A DNA stretch of 54,333 nt from a virus, in the IMG/VR virus record IMGVR_UViG_3300038416_000116, positions 1 through 54,333 of that record. One strand, written 5' to 3'. Both the position numbers and the translations under genes were made by a program. Below, in pieces: positions 38,789-44,703 of this stretch (positions within the stretch are counted from its first letter, which is position 1; the number at the start of each line of letters is the position of its first letter). A model generated the notes under the pieces. The model was not told where the DNA came from and searched no databases. It saw only the letters and a program-made list of their open reading frames with translations.

Positions 38789-38959
38789 ATGGCCGATAAC
38801 CTAGCCTGCTTAATCAAAGGTCATACTCCTGGTAGAATGGTAACCTATACCCGCTTCGGAGTTCAAGGCTATTGTCTTCTGTGCGACCGTAAACTTATTT
38901 GTGTGCAGATGTTCGATAGGGATGCAGAAGAGTGGGTCGGAGAGAACGACAATGGTTAA
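38789..38959 (+). CDS. GH-family protein, 56 aa
   Basis: MADNLACLIKGHTPGRMVTY, then GYCLLCDRKLICV. Ala replaces Gly in the N-L-x-C core. The C-terminus is acidic (DRDAEEWVGEND). Overlaps the next LCC gene by 8 bp. Confidence 0.75.
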   Translation: MADNLACLIKGHTPGRMVTYTRFGVQGYCLLCDRKLICVQMFDRDAEEWVGENDNG

Positions 38960-39128
38960 GCTTCTTTGTTGTACAATTAACCCAGAATTTGTTTGCGTTC
39001 AGTGTCGTCTAATAATTTGTCGCGAACATGACGAGAAGGAGCTAGAGTATTGTACGGCCTCATCTGCCAAAGGCTACATCAAAAGGCATTACTTCAAACC
39101 GATAACAAAAGATTGGGCACCATTTTAA
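38952..39128 (+). CDS. LCC-family protein, 58 aa
   Basis: MVKLLCCTINPEFVCVQCRL then CREH, with the last pair as C-x2-H. A basic aromatic C-terminus follows (YIKRHYFKPITKDW). Start chosen at the family-typical Met; the open frame extends 17 codons upstream through the neighbour. Confidence 0.8.
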   Translation: MVKLLCCTINPEFVCVQCRLIICREHDEKELEYCTASSAKGYIKRHYFKPITKDWAPF

Positions 39129-39129
39129 T

Positions 39130-39294
39130 ATGAATCATTGGACGACTTGGAGTGCGGAGTATATAGCCTACTGTAGGAATGGCTATAGAGTTAAGTATGT
39201 TTGTTGTCAAAGGTCTGACAAATGTCTTTGCGGGCATAATTGGAAAGATGAAATGAAGATAGTTCACGATGTCGTATCAGGATATAGGTTATGA
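39130..39294 (+). CDS. LCC-related small protein, signature displaced
   Basis: 54 aa. VCCQRSDKCLCGHNWKDEMK places the CC at residues 25-26, preceded by a 24-residue aromatic segment (MNHWTTWSAEYIAYCRNGYR). C-x-C-G-H replaces the usual pair. A possible diverged or recombined member. Stop overlaps the next start by 4 bp. Confidence 0.6.
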   Translation: MNHWTTWSAEYIAYCRNGYRVKYVCCQRSDKCLCGHNWKDEMKIVHDVVSGYRL

Positions 39295-39422
39295 CCAAAT
39301 CCCATTATTGTCGAGAAGGTTGGGGTCAGATCCGATGTAATCGTAACCGATGGCTTCTTGTTCGTAGAACAGATAAGTGGTCGAGGGTAACTTGTAAGTC
39401 GTGTATACGCTATGGAAAATAA
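39291..39422 (+). CDS. 43-aa basic Cys protein
   Basis: MTKSHYCREGWGQIRCNRNR, then VTCKSCIRYGK. Four Cys (C-x8-C and C-x2-C) with many Arg suggest a nucleic-acid-binding zinc knuckle. ATGA overlap upstream; its TAA overlaps the next gene. Confidence 0.6.
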   Translation: MTKSHYCREGWGQIRCNRNRWLLVRRTDKWSRVTCKSCIRYGK

Positions 39423-39621
39423 CCTTTGTTGTCATCTTAGTCCTGTTGTCATTTGTGAGGGTTGTGATAGTAAGTGGTGCGATCCTTGTTCTAATTTGCC
39501 TAGCACGAGACATCGACCTTGTAATGATGGCTCACTAAGATGGACATGTGATAAGTATAAGGGTAAGCTTTGGGTAAGTCGCGGCAGTAACTATGCTATT
39601 ACCTTTTCGAAAGATCCTTGA
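39412..39621 (+). CDS. LCC-family protein
   Basis: 69 aa. MENNLCCHLSPVVICEGCDS, then WCDPCSNLPSTRHRPC. Full finger with His nine residues on. The C-terminal half RWTCDKYKGKLWVSRGSNYA resembles the C-P-x(n)-K-[RK] strand region of other members. Confidence 0.8.
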   Translation: MENNLCCHLSPVVICEGCDSKWCDPCSNLPSTRHRPCNDGSLRWTCDKYKGKLWVSRGSNYAITFSKDP

Positions 39622-39622
39622 T

Positions 39623-39796
39623 ATGAATCCAAACAATCTCGGTTGCTTGATTAACGGCCATAGAATTGTTGAAAGGGATACGCCTGACTCGGTGCGTAAG
39701 TCGAAGATGCCTGACTATCCTTTTTGTATAGGCTGTCATCGTAGAATCATATGGTGGGATGGAAAGTTCATTTTGATTAGACCTTATAAGAGGTAA
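39623..39796 (+). CDS. GH-family protein, 57 aa
   Basis: MNPNNLGCLINGHRIVERDT, then FCIGCHRRIIWWDGKFILI. Spacer of 22 residues. Start chosen at the ATG next to the signature; the open frame has an earlier start 10 codons upstream in the neighbour. Confidence 0.75.
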   Translation: MNPNNLGCLINGHRIVERDTPDSVRKSKMPDYPFCIGCHRRIIWWDGKFILIRPYKR

Positions 39797-39801
39797 CGAC
39801 A

Positions 39802-40035
39802 ATGGCTTGGAAAACTGACGATCCTAAAGAATTACTACCTGACTTGCCGTTGACTAGAGCTTCGGTCGAAACGAATTGGGAGTCGGGCTATCCTAATTCT
39901 TTAGAGCGATGGATAAAAGATCTTAGTCCTACCTATACGTTAGATGCTGAGTACGACCTTGGAGATAACAAAACTCTCTATAGGTTTAAGTCTCTTGCAG
40001 GTCATTTTCAAAACGTTGTCATCGGGAATAAGTGA
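39802..40035 (+). CDS. Unknown 77-aa protein
   Basis: Acidic, no Cys (MAWKTDDPKELLPDLPLTRA; YTLDAEYDLGDNKTLYRFKS). GAGGTAACGACA precedes the ATG. Lies among small membrane peptides and GH genes; no family recognised. Confidence 0.65.
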   Translation: MAWKTDDPKELLPDLPLTRASVETNWESGYPNSLERWIKDLSPTYTLDAEYDLGDNKTLYRFKSLAGHFQNVVIGNK

Positions 40036-40037
40036 CT

Positions 40038-40142
40038 ATGGATGAAGAAATGATTAAGATACTAATCGCGGTCGCTTGCTTCGTTTATATGCCTTCGCCG
40101 TACGGAATTCTTGCTGCCCTAGTTGTTTTCTTTCTTCTATAG
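40038..40142 (+). CDS. 34-aa membrane peptide
   Basis: MDEEMIKILIAVACFVYMPS followed by LAALVVFFLL: two short hydrophobic stretches around a Pro turn. The start follows the upstream stop directly. First of a run of four small membrane peptides (40038, 40150, 40273, 40511). Confidence 0.5.
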   Translation: MDEEMIKILIAVACFVYMPSPYGILAALVVFFLL

Positions 40143-40149
40143 GAGACCT

Positions 40150-40269
40150 ATGAATAAGAAATTCGGATGGGCTTTTGTCGTAGCGTGGTTCGGAATGGTT
40201 CTTCTCCAGCTCACTTGGATAGGACTTTTCGTTTGGGCTGTCGTTCATTTCGTCCGTAAGTTTTGGTAG
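40150..40269 (+). CDS. 39-aa membrane peptide
   Basis: MNKKFGWAFVVAWFGMVLLQ and LTWIGLFVWAVVHFVRKFW form one long or two short transmembrane helices rich in Trp/Phe, positively charged at both ends. AGGAGACCT precedes the ATG. Confidence 0.55.
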   Translation: MNKKFGWAFVVAWFGMVLLQLTWIGLFVWAVVHFVRKFW

Positions 40270-40272
40270 TCT

Positions 40273-40347
40273 ATGACTAAGTTCCAGATGTTCGAGTGCG
40301 TCGTAGGATTCGTTTTTATGGTTTGGATGTTTGCGGATGTCGACTAA
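40273..40347 (+). CDS. 24-aa hydrophobic peptide
   Basis: MTKFQMFECVVGFVFMVWMF ending ADVD. It fits between neighbours with 2-3 bp gaps. Too short to prove from sequence alone. Confidence 0.4.
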   Translation: MTKFQMFECVVGFVFMVWMFADVD

Positions 40348-40349
40348 AT

Positions 40350-40508
40350 ATGAACGAGAATCTAGGTTGTTTAATTAAAGGTCACTATCCGGGAGATCCT
40401 GATCTTGGCTTCGGTAGTCTGAGACCTATTTACATTTGTAAGGGGTGCAGACAGCCTGTGACCTTCGATTGGAATCCTGAAGTAAGAGAGTGGGTCGTAA
40501 AGGAGTGA
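40350..40508 (+). CDS. GH-family protein, 52 aa
   Basis: MNENLGCLIKGHYPGDPDLG, then YICKGCRQPVTFDWNPEVRE. Nearly identical opening to the gene at 43686 (MNENLGCLVKGHHP), indicating a recent duplication or shared constraint. Confidence 0.75.
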   Translation: MNENLGCLIKGHYPGDPDLGFGSLRPIYICKGCRQPVTFDWNPEVREWVVKE

Positions 40509-40510
40509 CT

Positions 40511-40588
40511 ATGTTTTTACTTCCAGTAATAGCTCTAGGGTCAATAGCTTTGATGGCGACGTGGATGGTTAAGAAGATAGGTAAATGA
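40511..40588 (+). CDS. 25-aa membrane peptide
   Basis: MFLLPVIALGSIALMATWMV then KKIGK: one helix with basic end. AAGGAGTGACT precedes the ATG and the stop overlaps the next start (ATGA). Confidence 0.45.
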   Translation: MFLLPVIALGSIALMATWMVKKIGK

Positions 40589-40737
40589 GAAAGTATCTGT
40601 GGACGGAGCTGCTCGACATGTATCATAAGCCAGGCCCTTGTTGCTGGTTGGATCCTTGGACACTCATAAACTATAAGATTTGCGTTCCATGTCTAGAAAG
40701 GTTTATGGATAAGTATAGACATATGCGCTCACTATGA
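40585..40737 (+). CDS. LCC-family variant (PCC type), 50 aa
   Basis: MRKYLWTELLDMYHKPGPCC, then WLDPWTL and KICVPCLERF. The signature starts at residue 18 with Pro-Cys-Cys, as in the gene at 22144, and one pair follows. ATGA overlaps at both ends. Confidence 0.65.
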   Translation: MRKYLWTELLDMYHKPGPCCWLDPWTLINYKICVPCLERFMDKYRHMRSL

Positions 40738-40880
40738 TTACCATAAAGCTATCTCGTTACGACGCTAGACGACTAAAGTTCTATCTAGATGTAGGAATGC
40801 CTCTCAAAGATATCTACTTCAAGTGGGAACGTCGTCTTGCAGAACAGCTAGAGAAGGCCCTCAAAAGAAGACGGAGGTAA
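40734..40880 (+). CDS. 48-aa basic helical protein
   Basis: MITIKLSRYDARRLKFYLDV, then KDIYFKWERRLAEQLEKALK and a poly-Arg end. No Cys. Probably binds nucleic acid or ribosomes; speculative. Confidence 0.55.
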   Translation: MITIKLSRYDARRLKFYLDVGMPLKDIYFKWERRLAEQLEKALKRRRR

Positions 40881-40881
40881 C

Positions 40882-41031
40882 GTGATCCTACTGCTCTGGA
40901 CGGCTATAGGCCTCGTTATTCTTAATGGAATTTATCCGATACCTAAGCCAGAAGATCTATTAGTTATGACGATGCGACCAATAATAAATCTTACGATGGA
41001 TCTGAGAAACTTCATCCTAGAGGCGATATGA
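40882..41031 (+). CDS. 49-aa membrane-anchored peptide, GTG start
   Basis: GTG behind GGAGGTAAC. VILLLWTAIGLVILNGIYPI is a transmembrane helix and a soluble helix follows. The stop overlaps the start of the next gene by four bases. Confidence 0.55.
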   Translation: MILLLWTAIGLVILNGIYPIPKPEDLLVMTMRPIINLTMDLRNFILEAI

Positions 41032-41258
41032 ACGACTGTCTTGCCTGCCTTATCAAGCCGACTTGGATGTGTGAGAACTGCGATAAAGTAGGATGTTGTA
41101 GGGATCATACGAACACGTTTACTATCTTTCAGGCTAAGGATTGTGATGAGGGGGAAGTAGTCTCCTGCGCTCAGTGCCGTGCGCAAGTTTCGGACAATTT
41201 TAGAGGTAAGATGCATTGGTCGACCTGCTTAAAAAACTTCCTCGACAGGCCTTACTAA
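41028..41258 (+). CDS. LCC-family variant (LAC type)
   Basis: 76 aa. MNDCLACLIKPTWMCENCDK, then GCCRDH and CAQCRAQV. The opening blends both families: C-L-A-C-L-I-K as in the GH group, but Pro instead of Gly-His and a full LCC-type finger. It is an evolutionary link between the two. Confidence 0.75.
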   Translation: MNDCLACLIKPTWMCENCDKVGCCRDHTNTFTIFQAKDCDEGEVVSCAQCRAQVSDNFRGKMHWSTCLKNFLDRPY

Positions 41259-41527
41259 TGAACAATTTATGTTGTGTCATACAGCCGGCGAATATATGTT
41301 ATTACTGTGAAGGGGTGTGGTGTCTTTCTTGTTGGTCGAAGATGTTTGCAGGCAGAGGGCTTAACTTCGACAGATGTTCTTTAGGTAATTTTCCAGGTGG
41401 TGACGATCGCGGAGGGCACTACACCTATACATACGGTGGATCTATATACGACAAGTCCTACGTTGATCGTCATTGGATCAGCCGGGCTGCTGCGACCGTA
41501 GAAACGGACAAGAAAATTGCGGGCTGA
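41258..41527 (+). CDS. LCC-family protein
   Basis: 89 aa from the TAATG overlap. MNNLCCVIQPANICYYCEGV, then WCLSCW. A Gly/Tyr-rich C-terminal region (GGDDRGGHYTYTYGGSIYDK) is similar to the H-Y-T-M segment in the genes at 43432 and 48515. Confidence 0.82.
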   Translation: MNNLCCVIQPANICYYCEGVWCLSCWSKMFAGRGLNFDRCSLGNFPGGDDRGGHYTYTYGGSIYDKSYVDRHWISRAAATVETDKKIAG

Positions 41528-41540
41528 TCTTATACTATAA
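41526..41540 (+). promoter_or_regulatory. Promoter candidate, second exact copy of GATCTTATACTATAA
   Basis: Identical to 26345-26359 and overlapping the stop of the gene ending at 41527. The following 120 bp contain an AAGACCC/GGGTCTT pairing and two copies of CGGTCACTTTA (41618 and 41639) before the next gene. Confidence 0.45.
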
Positions 41541-41617
41541 GATGAAGACCCTAAAATTGAACCTCAAGCCGACCCGTATATCCTATTGAGCTTCGGGGTC
41601 TTTAGGGGATGTTCTTG

Positions 41618-41653
41618 CGGTCACTTTACGGGTAGCTTCCGGTCACTTTAAGG
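41618..41653 (+). repeat. Tandem copies of CGGTCACTTTA-N-GGG
   Basis: GCGGTCACTTTACGGG and CCGGTCACTTTAAGGG, spaced 20-21 bp start to start (two helical turns), ending just before the ATG at 41661. The second supplies AAGGGAGAG as ribosome site. Likely a regulator-binding pair. Confidence 0.5.
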
Positions 41654-41660
41654 GAGAGTT

Positions 41661-41870
41661 ATGGCCACTCAACGCTTTGGAGTCGGAGATATCGTTGTCG
41701 CGTCGCCTGCAAAAGGTATCCAAATTTATGGAACGGTATCTTGGGTAGGCTCTGACGGTTCAGTTGAAATTACAGAGCCTAGCGGCAGCGCAGGAATGTA
41801 TGCTCAGTATATGGTAACGCATCGTCAACCATCATGGCCGGGCGTAGCCAGCCGTAAGAAAAAGAAGTAA
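41661..41870 (+). CDS. Small SH3/KOW-like barrel protein
   Basis: 69 aa. RFGVGDIVVASPAKGIQIYG then TVSWVGSDGSVEITEPSGSA reads like a five-stranded small barrel, followed by a Lys tail (SRKKKK). AAGGGAGAG precedes the ATG. Possibly RNA- or DNA-binding. Confidence 0.65.
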   Translation: MATQRFGVGDIVVASPAKGIQIYGTVSWVGSDGSVEITEPSGSAGMYAQYMVTHRQPSWPGVASRKKKK

Positions 41871-41894
41871 GGGACGACAGGCTTGGAGAAACAA

Positions 41895-41990
41895 GTGACC
41901 AAACGAAAGCGAAAGAAGTCTACGTGGCGACCTCCTACGGCCAAAGAGCTTAAGGCTTTTGAGAAGAAGTACAAACCTAAATCGATATGA
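41895..41990 (+). CDS. 31-aa highly basic peptide, GTG start
   Basis: TKRKRKKSTWRPPTAKELKA and a further Lys-rich part. GGAG lies 7 bases before the GTG. Its last codons carry the first copy of the 16-bp repeat that flanks the following gene. Confidence 0.5.
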   Translation: MTKRKRKKSTWRPPTAKELKAFEKKYKPKSI

Positions 41991-42706
41991 ACAATCTATG
42001 CTGTCTCATCAGTCCATCTCTTAAAGACGAATCTGGAAGCGGTTGGTGCCCTGCCCATTGGTTTGAATCAGGGATCAAGTTTGTTACAATAAACGCAGGC
42101 ACCTTTAATATGGGTGAGGATGTGCAGCACGAAGTTACATTAACTCGTAACTATGATCTGGGAGTCTATCCTGTGACACAGCAGGAGTACCAGAGTGTTA
42201 TGAAGGTTAACCCTTCTCAATTTGAAAATCCTTTGTCTCCTGTCGAAACAGTATCCTGGGATGATTTGCAGAAGTTTATAGAGAAGCTAAACCAGATACA
42301 AAAGAAATACTTCTATCGATTGCCTACAGAAGGAGAATGGGAGTATGCCTGTAGAGCGGGCACTAACAAACCTTTTTCATTCAGTGAATCTAAATTGGAC
42401 TCGTACGCTTGGTTTGATAAAAATGCTAAAGGAACATCTCATCCTGTTGGTCAGAAGAAACCAAATAGATGGGGGCTCTATGATATGCACGGCAACATCT
42501 GGGAGTGGTGCCAAGACTGGTACGCAGACTATCCTATAGGTAAAGCGGTAGATCCTTTTGGACCTAAAACCGGCTCGCGCCGGGTCGTCCGGGGCGGCTC
42601 CTGGTACGACGATGCCAGGCTCCTCCGCTCCGCCCGCCGCAACTACGCCGTCCCGGGCTTTCGCTACCCCGGCTTGGGGGTCCGCCTCGTGAGGTCATGC
42701 TGTTGA
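41987..42706 (+). CDS. LCC module fused to an FGE-sulfatase/C-type-lectin domain, probable DGR target protein
   Basis: 239 aa. MNNLCCLISP and WCPAHW are a shortened LCC finger. Residues 33-239 form a formylglycine-generating-enzyme-like domain: FVTINAGTFNMG, YPVTQQEYQSVM, RLPTEGEWEYACRAG, GLYDMHGNIWEWCQDWY. The last 43 residues (RRVVRGGSWYDDARLLRSAR onward) are encoded by very GC-rich DNA. Positions that are usually Asn in such repeats carry Tyr, Asp, Leu, Arg, Ala, Val, Phe or Pro, nearly all as NNC codons, as expected from adenine mutagenesis of AAC. The fold displays variable ligand-binding residues. No reverse transcriptase or template repeat is visible here. Confidence 0.82.
   Translation: MNNLCCLISPSLKDESGSGWCPAHWFESGIKFVTINAGTFNMGEDVQHEVTLTRNYDLGVYPVTQQEYQSVMKVNPSQFENPLSPVETVSWDDLQKFIEKLNQIQKKYFYRLPTEGEWEYACRAGTNKPFSFSESKLDSYAWFDKNAKGTSHPVGQKKPNRWGLYDMHGNIWEWCQDWYADYPIGKAVDPFGPKTGSRRVVRGGSWYDDARLLRSARRNYAVPGFRYPGLGVRLVRSCC
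42570..42706 (+). repeat. Putative variable repeat (VR) of a diversity-generating retroelement
   Basis: The 3' end of the FGE fusion gene. GC content jumps sharply compared with the AT-rich body. Codons after GGC-GGC-TCC-TGG run TAC GAC GAT GCC AGG CTC CTC CGC, and later CGC CGC AAC TAC GCC GTC and TTT CGC TAC CCC. Invariant framework codons (RGGSW, RSA, G-x-RLV) lie between. The template repeat must be outside the window. Confidence 0.6.
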
Positions 42707-42739
42707 CCTTTGGTTTGTTGGACTCTTGGCTGTTGTTGT

Positions 42740-42780
42740 GGCGCCTCGCCCGAGTTGCTGTTGACCGGATGCGAGGCGCC
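42740..42780 (+). other. Hairpin downstream of the variable repeat
   Basis: GGCGCCTCGC (42740-42749) and GCGAGGCGCC (42771-42780) form a perfect 10-bp GC-rich stem with a 21-nt loop, 34 bp after the stop. Known DGRs have a DNA hairpin just beyond the mutagenic-homing start site. TGCTGTTGACC is repeated at 42698 and 42756. A terminator is an alternative but no U-tract follows. Confidence 0.6.
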
Positions 42781-42800
42781 AGCGAGGATGAACGTTAAAC

Positions 42801-42835
42801 GATCTTTGTTGTGTACTCAATCCTAAATCGATATG
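42801..42835 (+). pseudogene. Broken LCC gene start
   Basis: In one frame the sequence reads LNDLCCVLNPKSI then TGA, i.e. a perfect LCC opening that ends after 13 residues in the second 16-bp repeat and has no start codon. It is probably the remnant of the gene interrupted or copied when the FGE cassette arrived. Confidence 0.6.
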
Positions 42836-43063
42836 AAGAAGCAACTCTGTTGTGTTCTTAATACAAGTGCCATCTGTGATGAGTGTGGAAAGGTTTGGTG
42901 TCGCCCATGTTGGAATCGTTCCCCTAACAAACACCACTTCGGGGTTAATCCCGCGGAAGATGGAATCTTGTACAGAATGTGTCCTAAAACAAAAAGAAAG
43001 GTTATGGCAGAGAGAGACCTTACAACAATAATACATTTGTCGACGAAATGGTTTAAGACATGA
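42833..43063 (+). CDS. LCC-family protein, archetype
   Basis: 76 aa. MKKQLCCVLNTSAICDECGK, then VWCRPCWNRSPNKHH: CC-x7-C-x2-C-x4-C-x2-C-x7-H. Then MCPKTKRKVM, the C-P-x-T-K-[RK] motif shared with the two following members, and a C-terminal strand region. Represents the commonest full-length form. Confidence 0.87.
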   Translation: MKKQLCCVLNTSAICDECGKVWCRPCWNRSPNKHHFGVNPAEDGILYRMCPKTKRKVMAERDLTTIIHLSTKWFKT

Positions 43064-43272
43064 ACAACTTATGTTGTCTACTAGGTCACGTCTACATAAA
43101 GTGTACCCAATGTGATAGCCAATGGTGTTGGCAATGTTGGGTAGAAGACGAAGGTCATGCAGTTAAGTTAGATGAGTCCAGACAAGTATCTCGAAAATGT
43201 CCTGTAACTAAGAAACGTTTAAGTACCAATCGTACTGAGTATCCTGTTTATACCCTTGAGCTTCAACCATGA
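43060..43272 (+). CDS. LCC-family protein
   Basis: 70 aa. MNNLCCLLGHVYIKCTQCDS, then WCWQCWVEDEGH, and KCPVTKKRLSTNR. Closest visible relative of its upstream neighbour, suggesting local tandem duplication. GH follows LCC here as in the second family. Confidence 0.85.
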   Translation: MNNLCCLLGHVYIKCTQCDSQWCWQCWVEDEGHAVKLDESRQVSRKCPVTKKRLSTNRTEYPVYTLELQP

Positions 43273-43442
43273 ACAAGCTGTGCTGTGAAATTAATCCCTT
43301 CCAGATATGTACTAGATGCAAAGAAACTATTTGTGTTCCTTGCTGGAATGCAAATGATATCTGGGCCTGCGTAGAGCCTCACTCAGGACATAACTATCAA
43401 GTAGGAGGACACTTTTGGGTGTATTACAGAAATGACCTCTAA
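43269..43442 (+). CDS. LCC-family protein, 57 aa
   Basis: MNKLCCEINPFQICTRCKET, then ICVPCWNANDIWACVEPHSG and an aromatic C-terminus. ATGA overlap upstream and an 11-bp overlap with the next gene. Confidence 0.82.
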   Translation: MNKLCCEINPFQICTRCKETICVPCWNANDIWACVEPHSGHNYQVGGHFWVYYRNDL

Positions 43443-43689
43443 ACTTTGCTGTGCCTTAAATCCAGAAATGACTTGCGGGTTCTGTAAGGAAGAATGGTGT
43501 TCGACCTGCTACTACGCTTTAACAGATTGGCCAAATAATCCATGCAGCGTTCCTAACACATCGGGATCTGACCAAGGTAACCACTATACAATGGATATAG
43601 GGAGCGAGATGACCAATCCTAGTCGTGTTCGTCTTCTGCAGGACAACGAGAAAGTTACAGACTTCGATCAAATGAAATCAAGGATATGA
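43432..43689 (+). CDS. LCC-family protein
   Basis: 85 aa. MTSKLCCALNPEMTCGFCKE, then WCSTCYY. The region GNHYTMDIGSEMTNPSRVRL recalls GSHYTMRVGQEVDLYDV in the gene at 48515, so these two share a C-terminal domain as well as the finger. Confidence 0.83.
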   Translation: MTSKLCCALNPEMTCGFCKEEWCSTCYYALTDWPNNPCSVPNTSGSDQGNHYTMDIGSEMTNPSRVRLLQDNEKVTDFDQMKSRI

Positions 43690-43844
43690 ATGAAAATTTA
43701 GGTTGCTTGGTCAAAGGTCATCATCCTACTGACTATGGAATCTGTTACGACTATTCAACAGGCAGATATAGTGCGACTTGCGGTGGCTGTAAAGAAAAGA
43801 TTTGGATCGACACTGAAGGCGATCACCAATGGAAACTAATCTAA
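43686..43844 (+). CDS. GH-family protein, 52 aa
   Basis: MNENLGCLVKGHHPTDYGIC, then TCGGCKEKIWIDTEGDHQWK. Start overlaps the upstream TGA by four bases. Its stop overlaps the next LCC gene by 16 bp. Confidence 0.77.
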   Translation: MNENLGCLVKGHHPTDYGICYDYSTGRYSATCGGCKEKIWIDTEGDHQWKLI

Positions 43845-44062
43845 GCCTCTGCTGTATACTATCACCTTGGGCTATCTGTAAAGGATGCAGCGGAACATGG
43901 TGTGTACACTGTTGGGGATATGATAGAGGAGGCTCAACTCACCATCCCTATACTAGCGTAAGAGGTGGCTGGGTCAGAGATTGTAATGGCGTAAAGGTCT
44001 TTGAAGACAAAAATTTAAAGGGTCCTCCATATGTCTTAACTCTTTATGAAACTAAAATCTAA
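43829..44062 (+). CDS. LCC-family protein
   Basis: 77 aa. METNLSLCCILSPWAICKGC, then WCVHCWGYDRGGSTHHP and GGWVRDCNGVKVFED. Complete finger with double His. It overlaps the next gene by 17 bp. Confidence 0.83.
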   Translation: METNLSLCCILSPWAICKGCSGTWCVHCWGYDRGGSTHHPYTSVRGGWVRDCNGVKVFEDKNLKGPPYVLTLYETKI

Positions 44063-44261
44063 GCTTTGTTGCGTTCTTAATAGCAAAGTAAATTGTCCTG
44101 CCTGCGGGATACACTTTTGTCACGACTGTTGGATAGCGGATGCTATTCACTCTCCTACTCCTAGATCGCGTGGCGAGTTGTTCTGTAGTTCAACAGGCGT
44201 TAAAATTGAGTGGGTAGAAGTTGAATCGCTTGAAGATTTTAGACTCATAGCGAAAGAGTAG
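44046..44261 (+). CDS. LCC-family protein
   Basis: 71 aa. MKLKSKLCCVLNSKVNCPAC, then FCHDCWIADAIHSP and LFCSSTGVKIEW. The C-terminal part resembles that of the previous gene (C-x(2-3)-G-V-K-[VI]), again pointing to tandem duplication. Confidence 0.83.
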   Translation: MKLKSKLCCVLNSKVNCPACGIHFCHDCWIADAIHSPTPRSRGELFCSSTGVKIEWVEVESLEDFRLIAKE

Positions 44262-44263
44262 TT

Positions 44264-44476
44264 ATGGGGCTACCTCTTTGTTGTATCTTAAATGGGATCC
44301 AAAATGACGGACACTGCTGCGGGTTTAAATTATGTGAGCCCTGCACCGATAAGTATAGACAAATGAAATCTAAAATTTATAGGAATGATAGGTGCAATTA
44401 CATTGCAGATCTTCACGCCGTCTTTAGTCCAGAATGCGATGAGATACGAGCACGTATCCCTTACAGACTAAAATGA
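44264..44476 (+). CDS. LCC-family protein, altered first pair
   Basis: 70 aa. MGLPLCCILNGIQNDGHCCG, then LCEPCTDKYRQ. The first C-x2-C is replaced by adjacent CC after a 9-residue spacer. The C-terminal half is basic with SPECDEIRARIPYRLK. Confidence 0.78.
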   Translation: MGLPLCCILNGIQNDGHCCGFKLCEPCTDKYRQMKSKIYRNDRCNYIADLHAVFSPECDEIRARIPYRLK

Positions 44477-44703
44477 GACCTCTCGAGATGAACAAGAAAC
44501 TAATTGTATTAGGAATGATTGCAATAGCAAGCGTAATGTATCTACTTCGTACGCACTACACGGTTGGAGAAGAATCTTGGTGTGCTGTTGATCATTGGAA
44601 CAATACGCAATGCTACTACGAGTCTTACGAGGAATGCATGAAGGTAGTACAACTACCTGATAGCATATGGGTAAGCTGCAAGAAGACTAATCCAGGAGGC
44701 TAA
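44473..44703 (+). CDS. Membrane-anchored DUF3551-like Cys protein
   Basis: 76 aa. A signal-anchor (MNKKLIVLGMIAIASVMYLL) is followed by EESWCAVDHWNNTQCYYESY-EECM...VSCKK. The W-C-A-x(n)-C-x3-S-Y-E-[EQ]-C-M-x(n)-C pattern matches DUF3551, small secreted proteins frequent in Rhizobiales. Four Cys could form disulfides outside the cytoplasm. This is the main hint to host lineage. ATGA overlap upstream. Confidence 0.6.
   Translation: MRPLEMNKKLIVLGMIAIASVMYLLRTHYTVGEESWCAVDHWNNTQCYYESYEECMKVVQLPDSIWVSCKKTNPGG

Larger units (their letters stand above)
41976..42837. repeat. 16-bp direct repeat flanking the LCC-FGE cassette
   Basis: CCTAAATCGATATGAA occurs exactly at 41976-41991 and 42822-42837. 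The first includes the start codon of the FGE fusion, the second the start codon of the next LCC gene. Between them lie the fusion gene, the GC-rich tail and a broken LCC start. The pattern suggests insertion or duplication by recombination at conserved gene starts. Confidence 0.7.

Noticed and set aside
42570-42790. The GC-rich island as an insertion sequence
   Set aside because: No transposase frame or terminal inverted repeats; the codon pattern fits a DGR variable repeat better.
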